The notes: generated by a model from the letters alone, not told the origin. A stretch of DNA of 31,814 nucleotides from VMGX01 sp038065915 (GCA_038065915.1 JBBTPZ010000027.1:1-31814), one strand, 5' to 3'; numbered from the stretch's first letter, positions 23,658 to 31,747 are shown. Numbers and translations: made by a program.

Positions 23658-25598
23658 CTACAATCCAAATAATTTTTTTAAAAAAGAACAGATAATTGAG
23701 AAAAAGGACCATTTTTCTTTTTTTGTGCCTATTACAGGTTTCTTTTCATGTTTTTCAAATTGCTCCAAGCAATTTGTCCCGAGCACGATTGAGGGGTTTT
23801 TTGTTTCTTCTTTCACAAGAATCGTTAACTTTGGTGTTTTTTTTTCTTGAAATAAATCTAATGTCCCAGGACATCTTTTTGTTCTTTTCCTTGAAACACT
23901 CTTGCTCACCAAAGGTTTCCCATTTGAAGTAACCTCACTTTCTGAAACATTTTTACCCAACAAAAGTTTCCCGTCTTGGGTAACTTCACTTTCCGAAATA
24001 TTTTCTTCTGTTTCTTCAATGTTTTCCAGTTTTTTGAGAAGATTTTTCATGTTCTGTTCACCACGGAATGTCATCCAATACAAGGCCTTATCAAGAGAAT
24101 GATTCAATACAATAAAAACTACATTCCCTGTTTCTACCCTCGCCGTTCTTCCATTTCTTTGAATGCGAGCTATCTCGGTCATTGGCATTGAATAGTGAAC
24201 AACCGCATCAACTTCTGGAACATTGAGACCTTCTTCTATAACAGAAGTGGAGACCAAAAACATAAGCCCGCCGTCTTTGAGTTTTTCTATTGTCTCAAGT
24301 TGGTTTTTTACATTTTTCTGCCCGCCAAAAACTACTTCGGAAATTGGAATTTTTTCATTCATTATTCCCTTAATATATTCGCCAGTAACTTTTTCTCCAA
24401 CAAAAATTATTGTCTTCATCTTTAAGCGATAAAGATATCTTGCATTTTTTATCAGAGCTAAAATTTTTGGATGTTCGTTTTTGTGTTCTTCGGCCAAGGA
24501 AACAATGTCTTGAAAAACTTTTGAAGCAAGGATTTTTTCAGATGCTTTTGTTTTGTCCTTTTTGATTTTTTCAACATAAGTAAGAAAGGTTACATAACTT
24601 TCTGTAATACAAACAGCATATGCATGTTTCAATTTGCGATAAACCGCATACCACATAAGCGCTTTCCATTTTTTCGGTTCATAGTTTGATATTGCATCAA
24701 TGGATTTTCCGATTGCTTTCAATTCTTTTTCTCTAAGTGTCTCGTATTGAATAGTTTTTTCTAGAATTGATAGTGTTCCATTTAAAAGGTATTGACCCAA
24801 ATCTTCCCTGCTTCTTTTCAAGAAAATACCGTTTTGTTCCAATCTTTTTTCAACTGCGGAAAAAAGTTTGAAAAACTGTTGTTCAATAGAAAGAAGAGTT
24901 TCGTCAGGTTCTGCAAAAATGACATCTTCCAATTTTTTAGGAGTTGAAACTTCAACTCTTATAAAATTAGAAATGCGGGAGCTTTTTTTAAGTTTGTTGA
25001 TTTTTTCTTCTGTGTCCCCAGGAGAAGCAGAAAGTCCAATAATTTTTTTGTGATATTGCTCCGCGAGTTCGGCTACTTTGACATAGTCATAATTACCGCG
25101 AGAATGATGAAATTCATCCATCACGATGTCGTCAAAAAATTCTATGTCTGCAATTCCTCTTTTAACGTCATTCATAAACATTTGAGGCGTCGCAAATATA
25201 ATTTTTTTCCTCTTGTCATACCATTTACGGTCTTTAATTTTAACTCCACCAATAAACACTGCGGTTTGGGTTGTACCTTCTCGTTCAACTTTGTGAAAAA
25301 GTTTTTCGTGTTGATGAGCCAAACTTCTGCGTGGTACTAAAAAAAGGACACGATGGTTTTCGTTCTCAATTTTGTGTATGAGAATATCAATAAAACTTAT
25401 TACTGTTTTACCCGTTCCTGTGTCTGCGATGATTCCAACATTTTCAGTTTTTAAAATATTCAAACTTTTTACTGCTGAATCAATGCGAAAATTCTCAACC
25501 TCTTCTTTTCTCGCCTCTTCTTTTGGAGACGAAAGAGAAAGATTGAGTTTGTTAATACTGTCTCTTGTATCAAGAGAGATATTATTATCATCTTTCAA
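23658..25598 (-). CDS. SF2 DEAD/DEAH-box helicase, Hef/FANCM-like
   Basis: 646 residues. Motif I ADTGTGKT, Ia LVPRRSLAHQ, II DEFH, III GLSASPG, then a helical insertion of about 150 residues between the two RecA lobes, motif V STSVIEEGLNVPEVD and motif VI QRNGRTAR. The insertion and motif set resemble the archaeal Hef/FANCM/Mph1 group, which remodels stalled replication forks; no nuclease domain is attached. The tail contains two 17-residue repeats (SESEVTQDGKLLLGKNV and SESEVTSNGKPLVSKSV), a TLDLF motif (579-583) close to bacterial sliding-clamp-binding peptides, and a hydrophobic end. The start is TTG, supported by AGGAGG 5 nt upstream, the only clear Shine-Dalgarno in the window. Confidence 0.85.
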   Translation of the reverse strand: MKDDNNISLDTRDSINKLNLSLSSPKEEARKEEVENFRIDSAVKSLNILKTENVGIIADTGTGKTVISFIDILIHKIENENHRVLFLVPRRSLAHQHEKLFHKVEREGTTQTAVFIGGVKIKDRKWYDKRKKIIFATPQMFMNDVKRGIADIEFFDDIVMDEFHHSRGNYDYVKVAELAEQYHKKIIGLSASPGDTEEKINKLKKSSRISNFIRVEVSTPKKLEDVIFAEPDETLLSIEQQFFKLFSAVEKRLEQNGIFLKRSREDLGQYLLNGTLSILEKTIQYETLREKELKAIGKSIDAISNYEPKKWKALMWYAVYRKLKHAYAVCITESYVTFLTYVEKIKKDKTKASEKILASKVFQDIVSLAEEHKNEHPKILALIKNARYLYRLKMKTIIFVGEKVTGEYIKGIMNEKIPISEVVFGGQKNVKNQLETIEKLKDGGLMFLVSTSVIEEGLNVPEVDAVVHYSMPMTEIARIQRNGRTARVETGNVVFIVLNHSLDKALYWMTFRGEQNMKNLLKKLENIEETEENISESEVTQDGKLLLGKNVSESEVTSNGKPLVSKSVSRKRTKRCPGTLDLFQEKKTPKLTILVKEETKNPSIVLGTNCLEQFEKHEKKPVIGTKKEKWSFFSIICSFLKKLFGL

Positions 25599-25674
25599 TT
25601 TTGCCTCCTATTAAAATGTTAAAGAAATTTTAATCTACTTAAGGAATACCACAACGAAAGATAAATATCAACAT

Positions 25675-25702
25675 TTGAATCTTTTAAAATTTCTGGTAGA
25701 AT
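25675..25702 (+). promoter_or_regulatory. Promoter of efp
   Basis: TTGAAT (25675-25680) and TAGAAT (25697-25702) are 16 bp apart, with TGG before the -10 (extended -10). Leader about 118 nt. Confidence 0.55.
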
Positions 25703-25742
25703 GTTTTAGAAAAATAAGAAGCGTGGCGACTATATTTTCTAA

Positions 25743-25786
25743 TCAAGCCCTTTTAATTTTTTAAACATAAAATTAAAAGGGCTTGA
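25743..25786. repeat. Hairpin in the efp leader
   Basis: TCAAGCCCTTTTAATTTT and its exact complement surround an 8-nt loop, 40 nt before the efp ATG. It could attenuate efp or terminate upstream transcription; no T-run follows it. Confidence 0.55.
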
Positions 25787-25826
25787 TGATGATTTTTATA
25801 TTCACTTCGCTCATTAAAAATCTATC

Positions 25827-26393
25827 ATGTTAGAATACAACGAAATAAAGGAAAGAAAATATATTGAATTTGAGGGAGAGCCCTACGAAGTACTTTCCTC
25901 ACATGTTTTTCGTAAACAACAAAGAAAGCCCGTTAATGCCACAAAACTAAAAAATTTGATAACTGGAAGAGTTGTTGAATATTCTTTTCATCAATCAGAA
26001 AAAGCCGAAGAAGCTGATTTAAGTACAAAAAAAATAAAATATCTCTATATGAATAAGGGCGAGTATTGGTTTTGTGAAGAAAATGATTTTAGTCAGAGAT
26101 TTGCTTTACCAAACAACATGGTGGGAGATGGGATTAAATTTGTAAAAACAAATTCTCTTGTTGATGCCTTAATGTTTAATGATAAAATCATCGGGTTAAA
26201 GTTTCCAATAAAAGCTACATTAAAAGTAAAAGAGGCTGCTCCTGCCGTAAGAGGAAACACCGCACAGGGTGCAACAAAATTAATAATACTAGAAACTGGA
26301 GCAACAATAACCGCGCCTCTGTTTGTTAATGAAGAAGACACAATTGAAGTAAATACTGAGTCGGGAGATTACATCAGAAGAATTGAACAGTAG
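25827..26393 (+). CDS. efp: Translation elongation factor P
   Basis: Rescues ribosomes stalled at polyproline by entering the E site. 188 residues, the normal length, with all three beta-barrel domains: N-terminal KOW-like (about 1-65, ending NLITGRVVEYSF), OB domain 2 (about 66-128) and OB domain 3 (about 130-188), which carries the family signature region VRGNTAQGATKLIILETGATITAPLFVNEEDTIEVNTESGDYIRR. The domain I loop that is PGKGQA in E. coli is KQQRKP here, so the lysine modified by EpmA aligns with Gln; K and R residues flank it. It may act unmodified or use another residue. It is transcribed alone, convergent with rpsR. Confidence 0.96.
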   Translation: MLEYNEIKERKYIEFEGEPYEVLSSHVFRKQQRKPVNATKLKNLITGRVVEYSFHQSEKAEEADLSTKKIKYLYMNKGEYWFCEENDFSQRFALPNNMVGDGIKFVKTNSLVDALMFNDKIIGLKFPIKATLKVKEAAPAVRGNTAQGATKLIILETGATITAPLFVNEEDTIEVNTESGDYIRRIEQ

Positions 26394-26406
26394 TTCAATT
26401 TTTTTT

Positions 26407-26509
26407 AATTCCTAATTTCTAATATCTAATCCCTAATGAAATTTCAAAATGCCTAACTTTTTCAACATTGGACATTCCATTAGTAATTGGAAATTAGTTA
26501 TTTGGAATT
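26407..26509. repeat. Imperfect inverted repeat between efp and rpsR
   Basis: AATTCCTAATTTCTAATATC...CCCTAATG pairs loosely with CATTAGTAATTGG...TTGGAATT, then T-rich sequence. It is probably the shared terminator region of two convergent genes. Confidence 0.5.
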
Positions 26510-26519
26510 TTTTATATTA

Positions 26520-26720
26520 TTACTTTGCTATATAAGGCAATAAAGCCAAAAATCTTGCTCTTTTAATTGCATTAGAAAGTTCTCTTTGGTGCTTCGTACA
26601 AACTCCTGATTTTTTATGAGAAACTATTCTCGCATGAGAATCTATGAATTTTTTTAATAATTCAATATTTTTGTAATCTATGTGTTTTATATTATTTTTT
26701 GAAAAGTAACACTGATTCAT
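26520..26720 (-). CDS. rpsR: 30S ribosomal protein bS18
   Basis: 66 residues, slightly short for S18. Family features are an N-terminal Cys (C4), IDYKNIELLKKFIDSHARIVSHKKSG and TKHQRELSNAIKRARFLALLPYI. S18 pairs with S6 on the small-subunit platform, and rpsF lies two genes upstream, as in most bacteria. No rplI (bL9) follows; the next gene is efp on the other strand. ssb ends 123 nt upstream with no clear terminator between. Confidence 0.95.
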   Translation of the reverse strand: MNQCYFSKNNIKHIDYKNIELLKKFIDSHARIVSHKKSGVCTKHQRELSNAIKRARFLALLPYIAK

Positions 26721-26843
26721 TGTATTTAATTTAAAATGTAAATCTCAAAATGTAAAATAACAATTTAAAATTCAAAATTTTTACTTTAATCTTATAATAA
26801 ATTTCTTTTGTTTTTATGTTTTTTTGCTTTTTTGCTTTATTGA

Positions 26844-27302
26844 CTAAAACGGTATATCATCTGGATTTATTTCATCGTCCGGATATTGAATTGTTTCTAT
26901 TTCTTCCTTGACACTTTCTTGTTTTGCTCCCGCGGTACCTGATTTTTGAGCAAAAGATGAGCCTGTTCCTCCACCGGGTCTTGGCCCAAATTGTATTCTA
27001 TCAGCAACTATTTCCGTTCTGTATTTTTTAGAACCATCTTGCGCGTCCCAACTTCTTGTTTGCATTCTACCTTCAACAAGCGCTGAACTTCCCTTCTTTA
27101 AATATTTAGCAACAGTTTCCGCTTGTTTACCGAAGACAACAATATTGTGATAATCGGTACTTTCCTGCTGTTTACCTTCCTTGTCTTTCCAAACTCTATT
27201 TGTCGCAATAGAAAAAGTTGTAACAGATATTCCTGAAGGAAGCGCCTTCATTTCTGGGTCTCTTGTTAAATTTCCTATCACAATTGCTCTGTTGAAATAC
27301 AT
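26844..27302 (-). CDS. ssb: Single-stranded DNA-binding protein
   Basis: 152 residues. OB fold (1-108) with MYFNRAIVIGNLTRDPEMK, FSIATNRVW, TDYHNIVVFGKQAETVAKYLKKGS and VEGRMQTRSWDAQDGSKKYRTEIVADRIQF. A Gly-rich disordered tail follows and ends in the acidic tip DDIPF, which recruits repair proteins in other bacteria. The gene sits in the rpsF-ssb-rpsR order. Its leader is interrupted by the 41-bp tandem repeat and an assembly gap, so its true promoter or linkage to rpsF cannot be read here. Confidence 0.97.
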   Translation of the reverse strand: MYFNRAIVIGNLTRDPEMKALPSGISVTTFSIATNRVWKDKEGKQQESTDYHNIVVFGKQAETVAKYLKKGSSALVEGRMQTRSWDAQDGSKKYRTEIVADRIQFGPRPGGGTGSSFAQKSGTAGAKQESVKEEIETIQYPDDEINPDDIPF

Positions 27303-27347
27303 ATTTTTAAAAATATTAATGATTAAATTTCTATAAAAACTTTATAT

Positions 27348-27597
27348 TATGGATTCAAAACTAACACATCTCTTTAAAAGCTCAACATTATGGATTCAAA
27401 ACNNNNNNNNNNNNNNNNNNNNNNNNNNNNNNNNNNNNNNNNNNNNNNNNNNNNNNNNNNNNNNNNNNNNNNNNNNNNNNNNNNNNNNNNNNNNNNNNNN
27501 NNTATGGATTCAAAACTAACACATCTCTTTAAAAGCTCAACATTATGGATTCAAAACTAACACATCTCTTTAAAAGCTCAACATTATGGATTCAAAA
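27348..27597. repeat. 41-bp tandem repeat (minisatellite) broken by an assembly gap
   Basis: Units begin TATGGATTCAAAACTAACAC and end AAAAGCTCAACAT. Complete units are at 27348-27388, 27503-27543 and 27544-27584; partial units (first 14 bases) are at 27389-27402 (cut by the gap) and 27585-27598 (merging into the rpsF hairpin). Units are identical, with no spacers, so this is not CRISPR. True copy number is unknown. Confidence 0.9.
27403..27502. other. Assembly gap (100 N)
   Basis: Exactly 100 N, the usual placeholder for a gap of unknown size. It sits inside the tandem repeat, which explains why assembly failed. Confidence 0.98.
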
Positions 27598-27618
27598 CCT
27601 CTCCCAGAGGTTTTGAAT
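27590..27618 (-). terminator. Hairpin abutting the rpsF stop codon
   Basis: ATTCAAAACCTCT, loop CCC, AGAGGTTTTGAAT: perfect 13-bp arms overlapping the end of the TAA stop. It is nearly the same as the rmuC hairpin at 499-528. No T-run follows on the minus strand, so it may be a processing or partial stop signal within the operon. Confidence 0.5.
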
Positions 27619-28145
27619 TAATTTATAACTAACTCATCTATTGTTTTATCTAATTCTTCTTTTGAAATTTCAGAATTTTGTTCTTTCCTTTCTGCTATTT
27701 TTCTTTTTTCTCTTATTACTGGTTTTCTAACAACCGCCAATGTATCTCCCTTGACTGTTTTTATGATTATAAATCTTATAATTTTTTCGTTCTTTTTAAT
27801 TTCTTCATATATTTTGTCCACTAACAATGGTACTGTTTCAAATTTTATCCAAGAAAAATAAGCCGTGTTATGTATTTTTTTACCATCGTGAGAGGCCTTG
27901 AAAATCGTGTATTCAAGTTTTTTAATTTTTGGTCTTTCTTCAGAAATAAAAGAACTGTTGTTGTTTTCAATAACTTTTTTAATTAGAGAGAATTCTTCGT
28001 CTAATTTGTCTTCTGGAATAGCTGGGTCTAACAAAAAACCAAGCTCATACACTCTTCCTTCTTTTTCATCAAGATTTTCGTTCTTTTCTTGACTTGTTTC
28101 TAATATTTCATTCATCTCTGTCAGTTTATTTTCGCTTTTTATCAT
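27618..28145 (-). CDS. rpsF: 30S ribosomal protein bS6
   Basis: 175 residues, long for S6 (usually 95-135). The core (about 30-125) has VYELGFLLDPAIPEDKLDEEF, IKKLEYTIFKASHDGKKIHNTAYFSWIKF and IIRFIIIKTVKG. Both ends are extended: an N-terminal Glu/Lys-rich segment of about 28 residues and a charged C-terminal tail (about 135-175). A second Met at residue 11 could be the true start. S6 binds S18 on the platform. First gene of the rpsF-ssb-rpsR group; a candidate promoter with -10 TATTCT sits directly at the start codon. Confidence 0.93.
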   Translation of the reverse strand: MIKSENKLTEMNEILETSQEKNENLDEKEGRVYELGFLLDPAIPEDKLDEEFSLIKKVIENNNSSFISEERPKIKKLEYTIFKASHDGKKIHNTAYFSWIKFETVPLLVDKIYEEIKKNEKIIRFIIIKTVKGDTLAVVRKPVIREKRKIAERKEQNSEISKEELDKTIDELVIN

Positions 28146-28152
28146 GCGTTAG

Positions 28153-28190
28153 AGAATAACATAATTTATTGCTGTAAGCAATAAATTATG
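28153..28190 (-). promoter_or_regulatory. rpsF promoter overlapped by a palindrome
   Basis: -35 TTGCTT (28176-28181) and -10 TATTCT (28153-28158) are 17 bp apart; the predicted start is at or next to the ATG, which would give a leaderless mRNA. The palindrome CATAATTTATTGC/GCAATAAATTATG (28160-28190) covers the -35 and spacer, so it could be an operator or the terminator of tatD. Confidence 0.4.
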
Positions 28191-28290
28191 TAAATTAAAA
28201 ATTTAAAAATCAAAATGAAAAATGACAGTGTAAAATTTAAAATCAATAACAAAAATCTAACAAAAAATAAAAAGATTTTGGATTATAATT

Positions 28291-29088
28291 TCAGTTTTGA
28301 AGTTTGAACATGTTAAAAGCATTTTGAACCATTTGTTTTCTGGCAGTATTAAAATCAAGTTCTTTTATATCTGATATTCGTTTCACTATTTCTTTTACAT
28401 GGAACGGTTCATTTCTTTTTCCCCTAAAGGGCACTGGGGCAACAAACGGGGAATCGGTGTCCGGCATAATTTTATCAATCGGAACATATTTTACCGCCTC
28501 ATCATAATCGTTTGAGAATGTAATCACGCCCGAAAATGAAATTGTAAAATCAATTTCAATAAATTTTTTTGCAACTTCTTTGTTTCCTACAAAAAAATGT
28601 ATGTTCCCTTTTAGTTTTGAATTTTCTTTTTTGTAAGAATTCAAAATATTCAAAATATCATCATAAGAATCGCGAGAATGAATCATTAAAGGTAAATTAT
28701 TTTTTATTGCAAATTGAATTTGCTTCTCGAATAAATTTTTTTGTCTTTTCTTTTCGTTTTCTGGTTCACCTTTTATTCTAAAATAATCTAATCCGCATTC
28801 CCCTATTCCCACAACCCTCTCTAACTTGGAAGCTGAGCTTCCAAGTAACGTTTGAAAATTTTCTTCCCTAAAATCCTCATCATTATCATTTGGATGCACC
28901 CCTATTGTTGCCCAAATATTTTCATTCTTGTTTGCAAGTTCAACACACTCTCTTGATGTTTTTAAATCTGCTCCAACACAAATAGTTCCAATTTTTTCGT
29001 CAGTCATTTTTTTTATCACGTCTTCCCTGTCACTATCAAAATCTGGAAAATTTAAATGAGAATGAATATCTATATAATTAAATTCCAT
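28291..29088 (-). CDS. tatD: TatD family metal-dependent deoxyribonuclease
   Basis: 265 residues, normal length for this TIM-barrel hydrolase. Metal ligands and motifs are present: HSH (H9, H11), GVHPND, GECGLDYF with E97, MIHSRDSYDD with H137, HFFVGN with H164, and PDTDSP with D212. TatD proteins act on DNA 3' ends or as D-aminoacyl-tRNA-type hydrolases; the substrate here is not known. Residues 81-89 (LLGSSASKL) are encoded by an in-frame copy of palindrome family A, in a loop before the RVVGIGECG strand, where E. coli TatD has no such insert. Its ATG is 1 nt after the metG stop, so translation is likely coupled. Confidence 0.95.
   Translation of the reverse strand: MEFNYIDIHSHLNFPDFDSDREDVIKKMTDEKIGTICVGADLKTSRECVELANKNENIWATIGVHPNDNDEDFREENFQTLLGSSASKLERVVGIGECGLDYFRIKGEPENEKKRQKNLFEKQIQFAIKNNLPLMIHSRDSYDDILNILNSYKKENSKLKGNIHFFVGNKEVAKKFIEIDFTISFSGVITFSNDYDEAVKYVPIDKIMPDTDSPFVAPVPFRGKRNEPFHVKEIVKRISDIKELDFNTARKQMVQNAFNMFKLQN
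28824..28846. repeat. Palindromic repeat family A inside tatD
   Basis: Same 23-bp palindrome as at 5020, 6709 and 11736. It is read in frame and encodes residues 81-89 of TatD. Confidence 0.9.
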
Positions 29089-29089
29089 T

Positions 29090-30586
29090 TTAATCTTTTC
29101 TTAAGAAAATAGGTTCTGGCATTTTTTTACTTTCAATAATCTTTTGAATTTTTTCCGCTGTTTCTGGCATTACGGGTTCAAGTAATTTTGCGATTTTATA
29201 TAAATCAAAAACGAGTCCAGAAACAATTTCTTTTGCCTTTTTCTCATCTGTTTTAATAAGTTTAAATGGTTGTGTCTCTGTGATTTTCTTATCCATGTCA
29301 CCTATTTTAACCCAAATTAAATCGAGAGCTTTATTAAATTCAAATTTTTCAAAATAATTTTTATATTCTTTCAATTCAGAATCAGAATCCATTTCCCAAA
29401 TATTTTTTAACTTATCAACATTAAAATTTACATTATAGTTAATACTCATTTTAACAATCCTGCTAACCAAATTTCCTAATCCATTTGCGAGCCCAGCGTT
29501 ATACCCTTCCCTAAAATAATCAGGCGAAAAAATAGTATCACCAAATGGATGAATATAACGAGCTAGATAGTATCTAACTGCATCCGTTCCATATTCTTGA
29601 ACATAATAAAACGGGTTCGTCGTATCATCTGTGTGTCTAGCGGAGATTACCTTTACTGCACTTTTACTTATTTTTTCTCCTGATTCTGTAAGAATAAACC
29701 CGTGAATCATTATTTGTTTTGTCGTGGACAATCCCGCGGATAACAACATCGCCTGCCACATTGCAGATTGTTGGCGCAAATTGTCCTTGCCTGCAAATTG
29801 AATCGCATTGGAGTTTTCATATGTACCCCAGAATTTTTCAAATTTTTCTTTATTCTCCGGCCAATCAAGTGTTGATATATAATTTATGAGAGCATCAAAC
29901 CAAACATACATCACATGATTTTCGTCGTTTGGAATAGGCACGCCCCAGGGCATTTTTTCCTTGAGCCGAGAAATACTAAAATCTATCAAACCATTTTTAA
30001 CAAATGATTTTATTTCATTGAATCTAAAATCGGGAACAACAAATTCTGGATTTTTTTCATATAAATCAAGTAGAGCATTTTGGTATTTTGAAAATCTAAA
30101 AAAATAATTTTCTTCTTCAATTGTTTCCAGTTCTCTATTCGGATGTTCGGGACATTTTCCGTTTACTAATTCTGATTCCGTTTTCTCTAATTCACATCCA
30201 ACGCAATATTTAATTTTATAATTCTTCTTATAAATATCTCCATTTTTAAAACACCTACCCCAAAATTCCTTAGTTGCAATTAAGTGGTGCTTGTCCGTAG
30301 TGCGAATAAAAGCATCATAACTCAAATTAAGAGCATTTTTTAAATCGTCAAATTTTTTGGCATACTTATCAACATAATCTTGAACAGCAATATTTTCTCC
30401 CTGCGCTTTTTTGTAAATCTTCAAACCGTGTTCATCTGTCCCTGTATTAAAAAAAACATCAAAACCTTCAAGCCGTTTTAGTCGTGCAATTATATCTGCT
30501 TGAACAATTTCAAGAGCAAAGCCGATGTGAGGGTCGGCGTTTACATAAGGTAGTGTTGTTGTTAAATAAAACGGTCGCTTGTCCAT
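29090..30586 (-). CDS. metG: Methionyl-tRNA synthetase
   Basis: Charges elongator and initiator tRNA-Met. 498 residues, a short form without the C-terminal EMAP-like tRNA-binding domain. HIGF (20-23) is the HIGH motif and KISKS (305-309) the KMSKS loop. The zinc knuckle has C128, C131, C145 and H148 in place of a fourth Cys. The active-site segment that reads GKDIVYFHSLFWPAML in E. coli is GKDNLRQQSAMWQAML here, so the conserved FH pair is QQ. A short insertion follows KISKS. The anticodon-binding helical domain (about 370-498) ends in a basic tail. It lies 23 nt after the permease gene, with tatD following, so the three look like one operon. The initiator tRNA itself lies at the other end of the window. 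Confidence 0.95.
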   Translation of the reverse strand: MDKRPFYLTTTLPYVNADPHIGFALEIVQADIIARLKRLEGFDVFFNTGTDEHGLKIYKKAQGENIAVQDYVDKYAKKFDDLKNALNLSYDAFIRTTDKHHLIATKEFWGRCFKNGDIYKKNYKIKYCVGCELEKTESELVNGKCPEHPNRELETIEEENYFFRFSKYQNALLDLYEKNPEFVVPDFRFNEIKSFVKNGLIDFSISRLKEKMPWGVPIPNDENHVMYVWFDALINYISTLDWPENKEKFEKFWGTYENSNAIQFAGKDNLRQQSAMWQAMLLSAGLSTTKQIMIHGFILTESGEKISKSAVKVISARHTDDTTNPFYYVQEYGTDAVRYYLARYIHPFGDTIFSPDYFREGYNAGLANGLGNLVSRIVKMSINYNVNFNVDKLKNIWEMDSDSELKEYKNYFEKFEFNKALDLIWVKIGDMDKKITETQPFKLIKTDEKKAKEIVSGLVFDLYKIAKLLEPVMPETAEKIQKIIESKKMPEPIFLRKD

Positions 30587-30609
30587 AAAAAATGTAAAAT
30601 TATATTATC

Positions 30610-31689
30610 TTATTCTGGGCATTTTGTATTCATCTCGTGCAATTTTTTCTTTCTCGCATCAAGGTCGCTCGCATATTCCATAACAACTGCAGCCAAAGGA
30701 ACAGATAAAAGAATTCCCAGAATGCCGGCTAATTTTGCTCCAATAATAAGAGCGATTATAACCACGAGTGCTGGAACTCCTACAACTTTTTTAACAACGA
30801 GTGGATATATGAGGTGATTTTCAAATTGTTGAATAATTATATAAAGACCAATAACCATTAAACTTAATGTTATTCCGCCGTCTAAAAAAGCTATTGCAAT
30901 AGCGGGAATGCTTGATAAAACTGGACCGATTAAAGGGATAATTTCAAATGATGCCGCCAAAACTGACAACAAAAGAGCGTTTTCTATTCCTAAAATAGTC
31001 AATCCCAAAAATACAAGTATCCCAACTATCAAAGCGAGTATTATTTGACCTTGCATCCATCTCCCTATCTTTTTTTGCGACCTATCCCATAAATCAATAA
31101 TATATTTTTCATGTTTAAACGGAGTTACAACTTTCAAAAAATTGTGTATTCCCTTTTCTTGAACAGCCAAATAAAAAGAAATAACAATGACGAGTATAAA
31201 GCTTAATGCTCCACCAAAGACCTTACTCAAAATTGAAACTACACTTCCGGAAAGATTTGATACGAGAGTTTGAAGTTGTAATATTATGTCTGAAAGAGAT
31301 ACTGTTTTTGAAAGATTCCCCAGAGTACTACCAGACCCAAAATAACCACCCGTTATTAAATCTAAATTGAAAGATTTTGTAATTTCTGGCGCTTTTATAA
31401 TAACATCTATAGTTTCATTTAAAATTAGAGGAATAAGAAAATAAAGAATACTAAAAGTAATAATAAAAATTGCTAAATACATTATTATCACACCAAGCAA
31501 TCTTGGTATATGCAGTTTTTTGTTAAACCATAAAGTTGCAGGTTCTATGGCGGAAGCTAAAACCACTGCAGCTAAAATAAGAAGAACAAGGTCTCTCAAA
31601 AAATATAAGGCAACAAATAAAAGCACTATTATTATTGCCCTAACTATAGTACCAGATTCAATTCTTATAGTTTGATTTTCTTTGTTCAT
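30610..31689 (-). CDS. AI-2E family (PerM-like) membrane permease
   Basis: 359 residues with about eight membrane helices. Family features include the N-terminal helix pair with VLLFVALYFLRDLVLLILAAVVLA and SAIEPATLWF, an extracytoplasmic loop (about 85-150), then GALSFILVIVISFYLAVQE, the motif QGQIILALIVGILVFLGLTILG, AASFEIIPLIGPVLSSIPA and the end QQFENHLIYPLVVKKVVGVPALVVIIALIIGAKLAGILGILLSVPLAAV. Members export autoinducer-2 or act as Na+/H+ or other transporters; the substrate cannot be told from sequence. First gene of the permease-metG-tatD group. The upstream 125 nt hold two repeated hairpins. Confidence 0.9.
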   Translation of the reverse strand: MNKENQTIRIESGTIVRAIIIVLLFVALYFLRDLVLLILAAVVLASAIEPATLWFNKKLHIPRLLGVIIMYLAIFIITFSILYFLIPLILNETIDVIIKAPEITKSFNLDLITGGYFGSGSTLGNLSKTVSLSDIILQLQTLVSNLSGSVVSILSKVFGGALSFILVIVISFYLAVQEKGIHNFLKVVTPFKHEKYIIDLWDRSQKKIGRWMQGQIILALIVGILVFLGLTILGIENALLLSVLAASFEIIPLIGPVLSSIPAIAIAFLDGGITLSLMVIGLYIIIQQFENHLIYPLVVKKVVGVPALVVIIALIIGAKLAGILGILLSVPLAAVVMEYASDLDARKKKLHEMNTKCPE

Positions 31690-31747
31690 TTGATTTTAAT
31701 AAGGTTTATATAAATTTTATAATATCATACTGAAACACAAAAATCAT

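Noticed and set aside
27348..27597. Repeat array near ssb as a possible CRISPR
   Set aside because: Units are identical end to end at 41 bp with no unique spacers, and no cas genes are near.
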